The notes beneath the pieces were generated by a model. That model saw only the letters and a program-made list of their open reading frames with translations, was not told where the DNA came from and made no database searches. Positions 11,100-23,700 of a stretch of DNA of 64,000 nucleotides are shown here, piece after piece (position 1 is the first letter of the stretch; the number at the start of each line of letters is the position of its first letter). A program made the translations under genes and the position numbers. This DNA comes from Branchiostoma belcheri (Eukaryota > Chordata > Leptocardii > Amphioxiformes > Branchiostomatidae): positions 666,559-730,558 of the forward strand of contig NW_017802458.1 of assembly GCF_001625305.1 (NCBI RefSeq). The letters are read 5' to 3'.

Positions 11100-12035
11100 C
11101 TGCATGACTGCTTCATTACCTTCGCCAAGAATTGGAGAAGGTTATGTTTTCCTGGCCTTGTGTCTGTCTGTGTGTCTGTGTGTCTGTGTGTCAACAGCAT
11201 AACTCGAGAAAGCTTAGATGGATTATCTTGATATTTGGTAGGTGGGTAGGTCTTGATGAGAGCTCGAACTGATTAGATTTTGGGCCCCCTGGCGGCTTGT
11301 TATGGTACTGCAAAAAAACTTCCGGTTTTGATATCTCATGATCCAGACATGCTAGGGTGACGAAATTTGCATGGTAGGTAGCTCTCGTGCTGGGGAAGAA
11401 GTGACGTGCGTTTGGGCCCCCTAGCTGCTTGCTCTGGAACTGCAAGGGCGTTAGTTGAAAAATGTTTAAAGGCTGATAACTCAAGAACCGGTGGATGGAT
11501 CGTCGTGATTTTTGGCATGTAGGTAGCTGAGGTGATGCTTGACATAATGATATTACAATTATGCAAATATTAATGTAATTTGCATAATTAATGAGGAAAG
11601 TCTATTAATCAGCTGCATTCCATGATAGGACTATTCAAGCATGTGTCATACGTAATTGAGAACGGCAGAAATACAGGCAGATATCAATTATGCAAATGAG
11701 GACTTAATTTCCATAATTAATGAGAAAATGTTATAATTACATAGTGGTAACTGCCTGGAATTTCATACTTGGGATATTTGAAAGTTATGTAAAGGTGAAC
11801 ATAATTAAACATAACTTATTCAAATAAGGACCTCATTTGCATAATTTATGACGAAATACTATAATGGCATTCTTTGATAAGATAAGACTGTCTTCTGGTG
11901 TAGAATATGATCTACAGATATAATTGATGCAATATAGGATCCTATTTGCACAATCAGTAATTAATCAATAATTTCTTAGCCATAAAGGCTAACCTCATTT
12001 GGCGAAGGTATGAGATCGTGGAACTCTAGTTCTCT
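11100..12035. repeat. Dispersed non-coding repeat with TG-rich start
   Basis: Begins cttcgccaagaattggag and gtgtctgtctgtgtgtctg and ends near tttggcgaaggtatgag. Motifs such as gggccccctggcggcttg and gggccccctagctgcttg are internally repeated, and ttgcataattaatgag recurs. There are no credible ORFs. It is probably an abundant amphioxus repeat; the family was not checked. Confidence 0.5.
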
Positions 12036-12419
12036 CATATTCTAACGGAGAATAGCTAGAGCATGTTATTGTACGACACTCTCTATCGAAACATCTACGT
12101 GTATCGGACCGAGTTCAAACAGTTAATACCAGACTGTCTTTATTGAATCGTTTTAAAAATTTATCACATTTTTTCCAACAGTAGAGAGCATGTGCAACAT
12201 GGTGCAAACGGCAAGCATATCTAGAAAAGAATTTCTCCCGTTTTGCTATGTTTTGACAGCATATCTCTTTTGACAACAATAAAATACTTGTAGTAAAACA
12301 ATTAAGATACAAGCTTCTAATTGCAACACTGCATTTAAAACAAACATAGAAACATCCTGAAGCTTTATGAAATAAAGACGAAGCTTTCCTTATAGCACTG
12401 GAATAATTTGGAACTTACC

Positions 12420-12665
12420 CCAAATTTTAGGCTGACTCCTTAAACCTTTTTCACGGAACGGACTCGTCTACTTTTGGAACGTGAAGTCACAGACACGTGA
12501 ACGTAGTAACGTTGAATCTCCGGGACACCCCGTATCTTTAGATGGGGTCAAAATCCTCGATTCTGAACCAGACGTCTTTGCAATGGGGGGGAGGGGGGAT
12601 AAATGATTTACATTAGAGCTCACAGACCTACCCTGGACAGAGACGGGGGTGACACAAGCTATCTA
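12420..12665. mobile_element. Degenerate hairpin MITE upstream of unit A
   Basis: Shares ggactcgtctacttttggaa, cgtgaagtcacagacacgtg and gacgggggtgacacaag with the complete palindrome at 40455-40705. It ends about 155 bp before the unit A start codon, just as the intact copy lies about 105 bp before gene C. Confidence 0.65.
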
Positions 12666-12760
12666 GCACGTACGACCCGCTACGGTCATTCCAGTGTTGG
12701 AAGGGAAGCTTATTCTTAATTTCATAATGACTCATATTGTACCAACACAGATGAAGTTCT

Positions 12761-12820
12761 GTTCTTCTGTAGTTGGTGACTTGAAGCTTTGTTCTTCTGT
12801 AGTTGGTGACTTGATTCACC
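12761..12820 (+). promoter_or_regulatory. Duplicated 30-bp leader before unit A start
   Basis: gttcttctgtagttggtgac occurs at 12761 and again at 12791, directly before the ATG. Closely related leaders precede the start codons of gene C (minus, 40350-40385) and gene D (about 42905-42934). Conservation of this non-coding leader supports the start choice in all three genes; a 5' UTR role is inference. Confidence 0.7.
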
Positions 12821-12911
12821 ATGGACAGTAGGCGTGACTTCTGCCGGTGGACCGTGAGTCTGATAGTGGTTCTTACCGTCTTTGTGGCGACAGTCCACTC
12901 ATCCGTACCAG
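12821..12911 (+). CDS. Unit A exon 1: signal peptide
   Basis: ATG gives MDSRRDFCRW then a hydrophobic core TVSLIVVLTVFVATVHSSVP. Its 91 bp and its sequence match exon 1 of genes C and D. Donor gtacta, phase 1. Confidence 0.9.
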
Positions 12912-15900
12912 GTACTATTAAGTAAGCTTAGAAATGTAGTACTAAGGTAGGCGTAATGTCTGTTTTTGATGGAGTCTATTTTTTATTATTTTGTTTACTT
13001 GGATATATACAATGAAAGACATAATCAAATAATTAACAAAAGAAATCTAGTAATTTAAAACATACGACATGGAATTAAACAGTAGTGCCGTTATTACGAC
13101 AAGAAACTGATAATATAGATAAAATAAATAAAACAACTGATTATAACAAATACGCCAAAAAAGAATGATACAATGCTCGAAACAAGGAAAACAAATTAGG
13201 TTGAATTGGTAGTGGGGTTTTTTTAGTATATATTAAGGATTTTTTTAAAATCAGCAATGACTGAAAGTTTTGCACTGGGTTGCCAGAAATAACAACTTTT
13301 GACTGCCTTAAAAGTTTCATATAATATGCATGTAGTACATTTTGCAATTGTTTCTAACTGAAATCTTCGTTTTTGCAAGATGAGGGTTGTGCGGCGGATG
13401 AACTCCAGTGTCTAGACGGTTCGTGTTATCATGAGAGCTATGTGTGTGACGATATGCGTGATTGTCCTTATGCAGAGGACGAGGCTAGCTGTTGGGGTAA
13501 TTATTTCAATCTGTATTCTATTATTGAAACTGGCCACCGATTCCAATTCATCATCATCATAATAATAATGATGATAATAATGGTCTATTTCTTTCATACT
13601 GTACGGTACAGAGTAGCAGGGTCCCGTAGGAACCTGGATTGATATGCCGCATTAAAAACGGTTGGCACAAATATTAAAAGCAATTATTAAAAACAGTATC
13701 ATTATGCTTATACATGTCATATACATGTTTCTACAGGTCAAAAACTAGTGAAAAGCAGGCTGCTAAATATTTCCTTCCCTTAGATCACATAAAATATAGC
13801 AAAAGCATACTGTAAGCATGCATTTCATATAAACACCATTGACTCGTATAGATTATACATTTAAAAACTCCCATACAAAATGCTTTCCGGTACTTTTTGT
13901 GTATTACCAGCTTAGTTCTGCCTGTGCTGACCTGATTTTTCATTGCTAATAGATATATAATACAAATCTAAGACAATTTCTTTTTCATTTGTATAATGCC
14001 TAAGGTCCATATTGGGTGAGTACATCTCCTGACTGGGCTTACGATGCAACGCCGACCGACTCGCCCGAAACGTCTGGTCCAGACAAGGTTCTAGACTACG
14101 ACCACAGCACCTTCTGGAGCCCGAGTGGTCCAGGCCCTTGGTACATCATTTTCCACTTACCGGCCACCCTTAAATTGTTTAGGATCGGCATCAAAAACTA
14201 CGGAGACAAAATCCACGACGTCTCGGCCTTCAAGTTTCAGAGATCGGACCATGATAACCCGTACAACTGGGTGGACTGGATTACCTTCAGCCAGCCCATC
14301 GAAACCGTGCCCAACTCGTTCTGGGTCGGTGGTATCGGAACCCCCGGTCGTTACTGGCGCCTGTTCATCACGGCGACCGGCCCGGACAACTCACCACCCT
14401 GGCTACGCGAGGTGGAATTTTACGGCATGGATCCAGGTGGGTTGGTTTTTAAGCGAGCCTTTAATCGAGTGGCCCAAGGGCTACAGAAATGGAGATGGGC
14501 GTCACCCCTATGCTCTGCAATAGAGTGAAACAGGACCTTATTTTATCGAGTACTTTAAGACACCAACAGAAATATTGGGTCAGTAAAACTAGATTCCTCT
14601 GGTCGTTTTGTTAAATATAGCAATTTTAATCAACAGAATGTACAATGCTGCCTAAAACGAGTTCATCAATACGATAGTCTTAGCAGTAGTAGTAGTGGTA
14701 GTGAGCCTTTATTTAAACTTGATAAACGTGTTCGATCAAACATACGACGGCTTTTCAACAAGGTATAGGACGAGGGCGGGGTCACGGATTTACAAATTTC
14801 ATTTAAATTCACATTTACAAATTTACTATTTCATATAGGTCCGTGGTGGGTGTATAATTCTCAAGATTGGGCAATCGATGCAACACCGACAGACGAGCCT
14901 GACACGAATGGTCCAGACAAGGTTCTCGACTACGTCACAGATACCTTCTGGAAACCGAGTAGTCCAGGCCCGTGGTACATAGTCTTCGACCTCCTGGCGC
15001 CCCATACTCTTAGTAGTATTTTCATCTTCAACTACGGGGACGTCACTCATGACATCACGGCATTCGAGTTTCAAACATCGGCCAGTAACGATCCTTACAA
15101 CTGGACTGATGTCGTGGCTTTCGACGAATCTCCCTCCAACTTGCCCGATGATTTCGTTGTTGGTGGTTTCACAGCCACTAGTCGTTACTGGCGACTGTTC
15201 ATCACGGCAACTGGCCCGGACAACTCACCACCCTGGCCTCGCGACGTTGAGTTTTATGGAATGGAGATAGGTGCGTTGGCTTTTGAGCAACCCTGTCATT
15301 GAACTTTAGCTACACACCCCGGAAGCACTAGGCAGAATCTGTATACGTGTTTAAAGTTGAAACTTTTGATCCAACACAAAGATATCTCTCATCTAGAGCT
15401 TTCGACCAGTCACTCTGGTCTTCATCAGCAGACTGGCCCAGTGAAGCTTGTCATGTGGCTTTAAAGAAGCTTGTCACGTGTCAAGCTTCACTGGGTCAGT
15501 CTACTGAGGAAGACCAGAGTGACTGGTTGAAAGCTCTAGGTGAGAGATGTCTTTGTGTTGGATCAAAAGTTTTGACTTTAAACATGTAACTACCATGTTG
15601 CCTGTCATTGAGTCCTTAGTTACATACTTCAGACGCTGTATACAAGAAACAAGACCAGTGTAAGTTTATAATTACAAGTACAAGGCGATTTTAGGGCCGT
15701 AAAACTGGATTTTCAAAGTTAATCTTCTTGTCATGTTTTAAATGTACATGTAAGTTCAATCAACCATTTTCAAGGGCATATTGATATCCGTGAGTTAAAC
15801 ATGTGATGTCGCTGACGGTAAAATGGTTTCTTATTTGGTATCGTAGGCTGGTTCTATCTATTTATTGGTTGTACCAAAAGGTAAAAGGAATCGTCACGTA

Positions 15901-17263
15901 GTTTGTGTTGGGACTATTATTTCTGGGCTATTCAAGTATGAGATGATGACAAAAATGTACTAAGAAATGACAGTAAATATCAACATCAGACAGATGTGCT
16001 CATCTTGTTTTGCATTCCTGTAATTACATTGGCTGCCATTGATCCAATTTCTCAGTGTGTCCGGAGACTGACCGCCCGTGTTCGGACGGTTCGTGCATCC
16101 CTGCAACACGATGGTGTGACGGCACACCCGGGGACTGTCCGAATGACGAGGATGAAACTGACTGTCAGGACGTCTTGGAAGGTAAGAAAGTTCTTAGTTT
16201 AAAGTTAGAACTTTTGGTCCAACAAAATTCTCTCACCTACAGCTTTCGACCAGTCACTCTGGTCTTCCTCAGTAGACTGACCCAGTGAAGCTTGTTAGGT
16301 GGCCTCTTTGAAGTGTGACGTCAACACTGGGTCAAAGGTATCTGGTAGACGATGTCGGCCCACGTCGCGGTTCAATAAAGGGTGATGGGCCCTGATGTAT
16401 ATGGCTTCCTCCACCCGACTGGTCGAAATCTCTAGGTGAGAGAATTTTTTGTGTTGGACCAAACGTTTTAACTTTAATGTAACTACCAACACAGATGAAC
16501 TTTCGTGATAGTATAAGAAAGTTCTTAGTTTACCAGATAGCTTTGACCCGGTGCTAACGTCACTCTTCAGGGAAGTCACATGATAAGTTTCACTGGGTCA
16601 GTCTACTGAGGAAGACCAGAGTCGAATGCCCTGGCCCTTTTGTGTTGGAACAAATGTTTTATCTTTAAGCATGTAACTACCAACAGAGGTGGACTTTCAC
16701 GATAGTACATTTCTTACTTATAAAGTTACACAAAAAGTTGGTAATTGAGCAACTGGATTTTAAAAAAAAAACTGTCCACTACTTTTTCGTCAGTGGCTAA
16801 CGAGATCTGTAGTTGAAGAGGTATTTATCTTAAAACTAAGAAATGTACCGGATAGCAAAGTATGCTGATTGTTCGAAAAAAAAACGTACACTTTACTTTG
16901 GCTTTGTTACAGATGACACAACAGAGATGGCTAATGTGACAACAGTGACCGAGGCTCTGACCACTGTAGGAGACCATAACGGCACAATGCATGCTGGCAA
17001 AATGACTACTGAAGAACAGCCTGGCCTAGCCACGCCTCCTGGCGGTACAACAAGCACTGCAGCCCCGACAACTATTGATGGTATGAAAACAAACTTCCTT
17101 TTGTGTTAGTTTTTTTTTTCTCAGTTCGGTCTACACGATAGATATAAATAGCAAGTTTTGTGGTATACGAGGGGGTATGATGAGGAATAAATTATTTATA
17201 GAATTGTGTGGTGATATACAATATGTTTTTGACGGTCCTCCTTTCATAATTTTAACAGACTAG
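12821..17263 (+). CDS. Unit A: mosaic LDLa/discoidin-like protein
   Basis: Joined exons: 12821-12911, 13380-13496, 14005-14436, 14839-15270, 16056-16181, 16913-17080 and 17259-17263. The order is signal peptide, LDLa, two discoidin-like domains, LDLa, one Thr/Pro repeat, then a decayed tail exon that reads Asp then TAG. The product is about 456 aa and probably secreted, because the hydrophobic tail found in the sister genes is cut off. All internal introns are phase 1. If the last exon is skipped, the transcript can continue in frame into unit B (17628-23960), which has no visible signal-peptide exon of its own; a single 905-residue protein is then possible. Confidence 0.75.
13380..13496 (+). 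CDS. Unit A LDLa module 1
   Basis: Reads [16 protein letters not shown], then VCDDMRDC, then AEDEASCW: six cysteines and the acidic calcium-binding end typical of LDL-receptor class A repeats. 117 bp, phase 1-1. Confidence 0.9.
14005..14436 (+). CDS. Unit A discoidin-like module 1
   Basis: A 144-residue beta-rich module with DWAYDATPTD, DKVLDYDHSTFWSPS, PWYIIFHL and [17 protein letters not shown]. The pattern (A-D---T-W at the start, W---F-L, YWRL-ITA near the end) fits the F5/8C (discoidin) galactose-binding fold, but there are no cysteines. The exact Pfam family is uncertain. 432 bp, phase 1-1. Confidence 0.8.
14466..14527 (+). mobile_element. SINE family 2 tail fragment
   Basis: tggcccaagggctacagaaa through the ctctgcaatag region matches 57125-57178 of the SINE at 56925. 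It sits 30 bp after the donor of the discoidin exon, and an ORF reading through the exon ends in it. Confidence 0.7.
14839..15270 (+). CDS. Unit A discoidin-like module 2
   Basis: Same module and length (432 bp) as the previous exon: [35 protein letters not shown] and [17 protein letters not shown]. It is closer to the exon at 20394 than to its neighbour at 14005, showing that the pair was duplicated as a unit. Confidence 0.85.
15350..15588. mobile_element. Palindromic MITE, CCAACACAAA family
   Basis: Near-perfect hairpin: gtttaaagttgaaacttttg at the left pairs with caaaagttttgactttaaac at the right, and ctttcgaccagtcactctgg with ccagagtgactggttgaaag. The loop is very short. Related copies lie in many introns of this cluster. 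Confidence 0.9.
16056..16181 (+). CDS. Unit A LDLa module 2
   Basis: [20 protein letters not shown], then DGTPGDCPNDEDETDC. Full six-cysteine LDLa with an intact acidic motif. 126 bp, phase 1-1. Counterpart of 21659-21787. Confidence 0.9.
16195..16480. mobile_element. CCAACACAAA-family MITE, longer variant
   Basis: Starts tttaaagttagaacttttgg and ends ccaaacgttttaacttta. The middle contains aagtgtgacgtcaacactgg and a gtctacgg-like spacer, as in the copy at 46160. It starts a few bases after the LDLa exon donor. Confidence 0.75.
16913..17080 (+). CDS. Unit A Thr/Pro stalk (single repeat)
   Basis: Encodes DDTTEMANVTTVTEALTT, a linker, one [15 protein letters not shown] unit and [12 protein letters not shown]. 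The sister exons carry six or seven of these 15-residue units, so this is the shortest form. Likely an O-glycosylated stalk (inference). Confidence 0.85.
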
Positions 17264-17355
17264 AGGGCAGCTGTTGCCACCACTGGCAGTGGCGTACTGA
17301 CCTCAACCATTCTGGCTCACGTTCCCTTAGCTTTTTTACGGCATGTTCACTTAGG
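17259..17355 (+). pseudogene. Unit A tail exon, decayed
   Basis: Homologous to the tail exons at 23866, 28772 and 60102 ([11 protein letters not shown] is preserved), but where the others read ACTCTGG this one reads ACTAGAGG, giving a TAG at 17261-17263 right after the splice. The end of the hydrophobic tail is also altered. Confidence 0.85.
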
Positions 17356-17544
17356 TCGGGTCTGGCCAAAAGGCAGAATTCTGCTGAATTGGGTTAATCC
17401 CCAAAGGGTCCTCGATTGCTGCTGCTTATACATATTTCGTACATTATTCTTACAAAAAAATTAAAATTATTTATTTTTAGCTTACTGAAATAATTATTTA
17501 TTATTGGCCCATGTACATGTAAGGTTGCTGAAATATTGGAATTA

Positions 17545-17590
17545 GTCCGGAATTAAACTGGAAGTCCAAAATCAAACTAGGGACTGTGTG
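17545..17590. repeat. Short dispersed repeat (also at 268-315)
   Basis: ggaattaaactggaagtcca occurs here and at 281-300 just upstream of the GPCR TM6 exon. No further extent of homology was seen. Confidence 0.6.
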
Positions 17591-17627
17591 TTGTTTCTAA
17601 TGATATACTATTATTAATTTTCACAAG

Positions 17628-17744
17628 ACGGGGGTTGTGCCGCGGATGAACTCCAGTGTTATGACGGTTCTTGTTTCCTTGACATCTTACAATGTGACCT
17701 AATGAATGATTGTAAGTATGCAGAGGACGAGGCTAACTGCTGGG
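17628..17744 (+). CDS. Unit B LDLa module 1
   Basis: DGGCAADELQCYDGSCF, then QCDLMNDCKYAEDEANCW. Sister of 13380-13496, same 117 bp and phase 1-1, splice sites intact. Confidence 0.85.
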
Positions 17745-20700
17745 GTGAGTAACTACATGTATGACTCTATTTATAACAAGAATTCGGAGATCTCAAACCT
17801 CCATGAAATATATGAGTTTTTGTAAATGTTTTTACAAAGTACACTACACTACAGTAGAAAACAAAATAACACAGGTTTTTGTTCTAAAATAGGTCAGGCT
17901 GTCAACTCAGTACATGTAGTATATTCCAGAGGGAAAACCTCACCAATCAAACCGGGTAGGCGCGCTGCCTGACCACACGTGTTTTGTGTTAGAGGAAGTC
18001 TTTGACAGCTAGTGTTTTGTTGCATAACCGGCACATCTGTTATCCCTCAAAATACAAAAGTTCTGCTGCAGAACCAAGGTCAGCCACCAGGAGGCCCATT
18101 TTTGACCTTGGTCTTTGGCTTCCAAAGACCTACCAGCATACCAAATATCATCACAATCCATAAAGACGGTCTGAAGTTATGCTGACTACAAATGTGCGGA
18201 AACACACACACACACACACACACAGAGACAATACCTACATTTTTCATTGAGGTAATGATTGAAACTGGTCACCAAGTTCAATTAATTCATTATGCTTTGT
18301 TGATACACGTCAAAAAGCAAAAAAAAAAAGCAAGCTGCTACACATTTCCTTCCCTTATATCACATGGATTTGGCAAAAGTACACTTTTTTTACTGATGCA
18401 TACAATAAGCATGCATTTCATAAGTGATTCTTTATTGACACAACAAAAAAAGTACAGAGACTTTTGTATGGTCTTCTACAACTTAACTAAAGATCTAACA
18501 AAGCTACATACATGTGTGGATAACGTCATCTTACGTACAGAGTATATGTATGATGTAACAATAAAGGTTAACTATTCTCTAACATGTGGTCTCTAAGATC
18601 GAAACATTCTTTAATGTATTTTCCTATTTGAACACTGTATTGGTTATCTCCCCTGAGAATGAAGTTGAATTTATCTATAGCATCTAACGTATTGAAATCA
18701 ATTGAACAAGCGGAAAGAAAGGTGAACAGCAATAGGCGCTTATCATTGTATAGTGTACAATCCATTATAAAATGGTGCTCATTTTCAATCATGTTTGGAC
18801 AAAATGGACAGAACAGTTGGTCATTTGGTATTTTCTTGTATCGACCCATTTCTATGTTTAATTTATGACAACTAATTCTTAATTTTGTGATCGCTTTTCG
18901 GATATCTAGATTGTGTATACTTGATAGGTATTGTTTTTGTCCATAATTTTCCTTTAATGCGGTATAAACAGAAAGTTTTGCGTTGTTACTAATAGAATTA
19001 TACCATTTTTGTATATATATATCTTGAAGGCGGGATCGTAATTGATTGGTTATCGTATCCACTTGGTATGACCCGGGGTTCGTATATACATCATTGACTC
19101 ATATAGATTATACGTGTTAACACCTCACATACGAAATGCTATCCTGCTATCACTTTTTGTGGGTCAGTCGTTACCAGCTTATACTGGATTTACATTTCTA
19201 ATTCGGGGCCCGGCCGGGCGGTTTGCGGGAACGTAAGGAATGATGTAAAAGACAACAAAACGCAAAAAAATTCAAAATCAGCAATGGGGAGTATTTGCGT
19301 AAAGTATTGTTGATTTCTCGTTAATCGAAACAGCCCGGGCGGGATCCGGTTTTGAAATTTCTTTTGATTTGTTTCATTGCCAATAAATATATAATACAAA
19401 TCTAGGGCAACTATTTCTCTTCATTTGTATAATGTTAAAGGTCCAATTTGGGTGGATAAATTTCTTGACTGGGCTTACGATGCAACGCCGACCGACTCGC
19501 CCGAAACGTCTGGTCCAGGCAAGGTTCTAGACTACGACCACAACACCTTCTGGAGCCCGAGTGGTCCAGGCCCGTGGTACATCATTTTCCATTTACAGGC
19601 CACCCTTAAATTGTTCAGGATCGGCATCACCAACTACGGAGACAAAGTCCACGACGTCTCGGCCTTCAAGTTTCAGAGATCGGACCATGATAACCCGTAC
19701 AACTGGGTGGACTGGATTACCTTCAGCCAGCCCATCGAAACCGTGCTCAACTCGTTCACGGTCCCTGGTATCGGAACCCCGGTCGTTACTGGCGCCTGTT
19801 CATCACGGCGACCGGCCCGGATAACTCACCACCCTGGATACGCGATGTGGGATTTTACGGCATGGATCCAGGTTGGTTAATTTTTAAAGGCATTTCATGC
19901 AATTTCTCGGCGGCAAAAAAAACAACAAAAATTCTGGTTGAGGCAATCTGTCTGATAATGACATTTACTACCATTTCTGAGCACATTGTCGTCATCATTT
20001 CATACTTGAAGCGTTTGAAAAATCCCACAAACACGCTACGTGACGATAGCAGTCTCTTTACTTTTTGGGTACCACCCATAAATAGCTAGAGCCGACCTAC
20101 CATACAAAACTGTTTTCCGTCAGTGACATCGTATCTGTGCCTCTGAGATATCAGTATGCTATGGGACAGCACTGCTTCAGCTTACTACATTAAAAGAATG
20201 ACAAGAAGATTTGGCTTTGAAAGCCCAGTTTTGCTGCCCTGAACTTGCATTGGATGCCATGAAGCGTGCCTTTAAAGGCACCCACTGAAATTTCAAAGCA
20301 ATAAACCTAGATTTTCTGGCAGTCTTTTTATATGTAGCAAGTTGAAACAACAGAAAGCACAATGCTGTTTAAGACGAGCTATATTTCGAATAGGTCCGTG
20401 GTGGGTGTATAATTCTCAAGACTGGGAAATCGATGCAACAACGACCGTCTGGCCGGACACGAATGGTCCAGACAAGGTTCTTGACTACGTCAAAGATACC
20501 TTCTGGAAACCGAGTGGCACAGGCCCGTGGTACATCATCTTCGACCTCCTGACGCCCCATACTCTTAGTAATATTGCCATCAGGAACTACGGGGACGTCA
20601 CTCATGACATCACGGCATTCACGTTTCAAACATCGGCCCGTAACGATCCTTACAGCTGGACTGATGTCGTGGCTTTCGACGAATCTTCCTCCTACTTGCC

Positions 20701-23700
20701 CGATGATTTCATTGTTGGTGGTTTCACAGCCATTAGTCGTTACTGGCGACTGTTCATCACGGCAACTGGCCCGGACAACTCACCACCCTGGCTACGCGAG
20801 GTGGAGCTTTACGGAATGGAGATAGGTGCGTTGGCTTTTGAACAACCCTGTCATTGAACCTTAGCTACACACTCCGGAAGCACTAGACAGAATTTGTATA
20901 CGTGTTTAAAGTTGAAGCTTTTGATCCAACACAAAGAAATCTCTCGTCTAGAGCCTTCGTCCAGTCACTCTGGTCTTCCTCAGCAGACTGACCCAGTGAA
21001 GCTTGTCACGTGGCTTTAAAGAAGCTTGTCACGTGGCTTTAAAGAAGCCACGTGACAAGCTTCACTGGGTCAGTCTACTGAGGAAGACCAGAGTGACTGG
21101 TTGAAAGCTCTGGGTGAGAGATGTCTTTGTGTTGGATCAAAAGTTTTAACTTTAAACATGTAACTAGCAACGCAGATGAACTTCCATGATAGAATCTGTA
21201 TACGTTTACAAATACAAATACAAATACAAAGCGATTTCAGGCCAGAAATACTGGATTTTCAAAGACGATTTTGTGGTCATTTTTTAACCTTATTCAGACC
21301 GGGATTTTTGGACGGAGGGGGGCTTTTGACTGTAACTCAACAACTCAACAGTTATCGTAGGGCCATTAATGTTTGATGGTGTAGTAGTCAAATTAAAATC
21401 ATAAAAACAACTTTGGTGTAATTATGCTTTCTTCGTATGGTAGCCTCGCTCCAGCTATTTATTGGTAGAAAACTAAAAGTGTTCCTCACGTAGGTTGTTT
21501 TTTCTTCAGGCTATTTTAAATGCTTCAATTGAGCAAATGTACGAAAAGATGTTAAAAAATGGCAGTGAATATCAACATCAGACAGATTTTCTCATACAGT
21601 ATATTTTTTCTTATTCCGCCCAGTAATTGCATTGGACCCCTTTGTTCCCATTTCTCAGTGTGTCCAGCAGAGACTGACCGCCCGTGTTTGGACGGTTTGT
21701 GCATCCCTGCAACACGATGGTGTGACGACATCCCTGGCGACTGTCTGAATGACGAGGACGAGACTGACTGTGAGGACGTCTTGGAAGGTAAGAAAGTTCT
21801 TAGTCTACCAGATAAAACTTTGACCCAGCGCTAACGTCACACTTCGAGGACGAAACTGACTGTGAGAACGTATTGGAAGGTAAGGCCACCCAAGAAACAA
21901 GAAATTTCGTTTAAAGTTAAAGTTTCGTTTAAAATTAGACTTTTGGTCTAACACAAAACATTCTCTCACCTAGAGTTTTCGACCAGTCACTCTGGTCTTC
22001 CTCAGTAGACTGAGTAGACTTCAAGGAAGCCACGTGACAAGCTTCACTGGGTCAGTCAGAGTGACTGGTCGAAAGCTCTCGGTGAGAGAATTGATATGAT
22101 GATGATGATGATCATCATCATCATCATCATTATCATTATCATTATTATCTTCATTATTATTATCATTATTAACATTTTAAGTATAAATAATTTGTCAAAG
22201 AACATTATCATTATTATCATTATTATCATTATTATCATTATTATCATTATTATCATTATTATCATTATTATCATTATTATCATTATTATCATTATTATCA
22301 TTATTATCATTATTATCATTATTATCATTATTATCATTATTATCATTATTATCATTATTATCATTATGGTTGCTATTATTATTATTGTTATTATTGTTTT
22401 TTTATTATTATTATTATCATTCCTGCCAGTTGGGGATTGTCCTGACGGTATGCACAAGTGTTCCAGCGGCAAGTGCATTCCCCCGAGCTTCTGGTGCGAC
22501 GGATCGTTTAACGACTGTGAGGATGGCGAGGACGAAGCGAACTGTGGGGAAGACGGCGAGGGTAAGCCTTAGGAAACTAAATTTACACGCTGGTCGTTGA
22601 AAATCAAGGATTCAGGAAATGGTTTATGCAAAAACACAATTCCACGGTCGTGGAAATGACCACTTTTAGTGGTGAAATGAACGCGAGGGAAAACTGGTCA
22701 ATTCCACGGCCGGACGGTAATCATTTTGTCTACTTTTTTTGTCGTGGAATTGACCACTTTTAGTGATGAAATCCTCGGCCTTGATGGTACTTAGTCATAA
22801 ATTGAACAATCCCCGGTCTAAGAATATATCTTATTTTCTTAACAATCAGCATATTGGGTAACGTATGCTAATATTTGCCTCCGGGGGAGGAGATATCCTT
22901 CCGCGGAAGGGCTTTGTGAGAGATTTAGATTTTCACGTTCGCAGCCGTTTCTCGCGTTTGGGTGGACGGATTCTTTTGGGACTCGGTATATGTTTTGCTA
23001 TTGGGCTGTAGATGATGCACGTTCTTTTGTTTCTATTGTATATGTGTTTTTGAGCGTGAAAGTGGTCGCGACCGTTGACCTTTGGTGTGTTTGAAGTATT
23101 CTCGGTCGGGTCCACTTGTATGACCTTTCTCACAGAGGGGTGTCCTAGCAGATAAAATTTAACACCATCAACTATTCATAACAAACAACATATAAGATTA
23201 TACAATAAAAAGCCCGGAGGTATAAAATCTCAGATTTTACTTGTTGGATTTGTTACAGATGACATAATAACCACAACAGAGATGGCTGATGTGACAACAG
23301 TGACCGAGGCTCTGACCACCACAGAAGACCATAACGACACAATACATGCTGACGATATGACTACCGAAGGACAGCCTGACTTAGCCACGCCTCCTGGCGG
23401 CCTGACCACCGAAGGACAACCTGATCTAGCCACGCCTCCTGGCGGCCTTACCACCGAAGAACAGCCGGACTTAGCCACGCCTCCTGGCGGTGTGACCACC
23501 GAAGAACAGCCGGACTTAGCCACGCCTCCTGGCGGTCTGACCACCGAAGAACAGTCGGACTTAGCCACGCCTCCTGGCGGCCTGACCACCGAAGGACAAC
23601 CTGACCTAGCCACGCCTCCTAGCGGCATTACAACCGAAGAGCAGCTGGACCTGACAATGCCCCCTGGCGGTACAACGAGTACTGCAGCCCTCACAACTAC

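Noticed and set aside
14437-14528. C-terminal extension of the discoidin ORF
   Set aside because: A good donor lies at 14437 and the extension reads into a SINE fragment; the sister exons all end at this splice site.
22056-22572. Poly-Ile/Met ORFs
   Set aside because: They are translations of the ATCATTATT microsatellite; only the last part (22430-22561) is a real exon.
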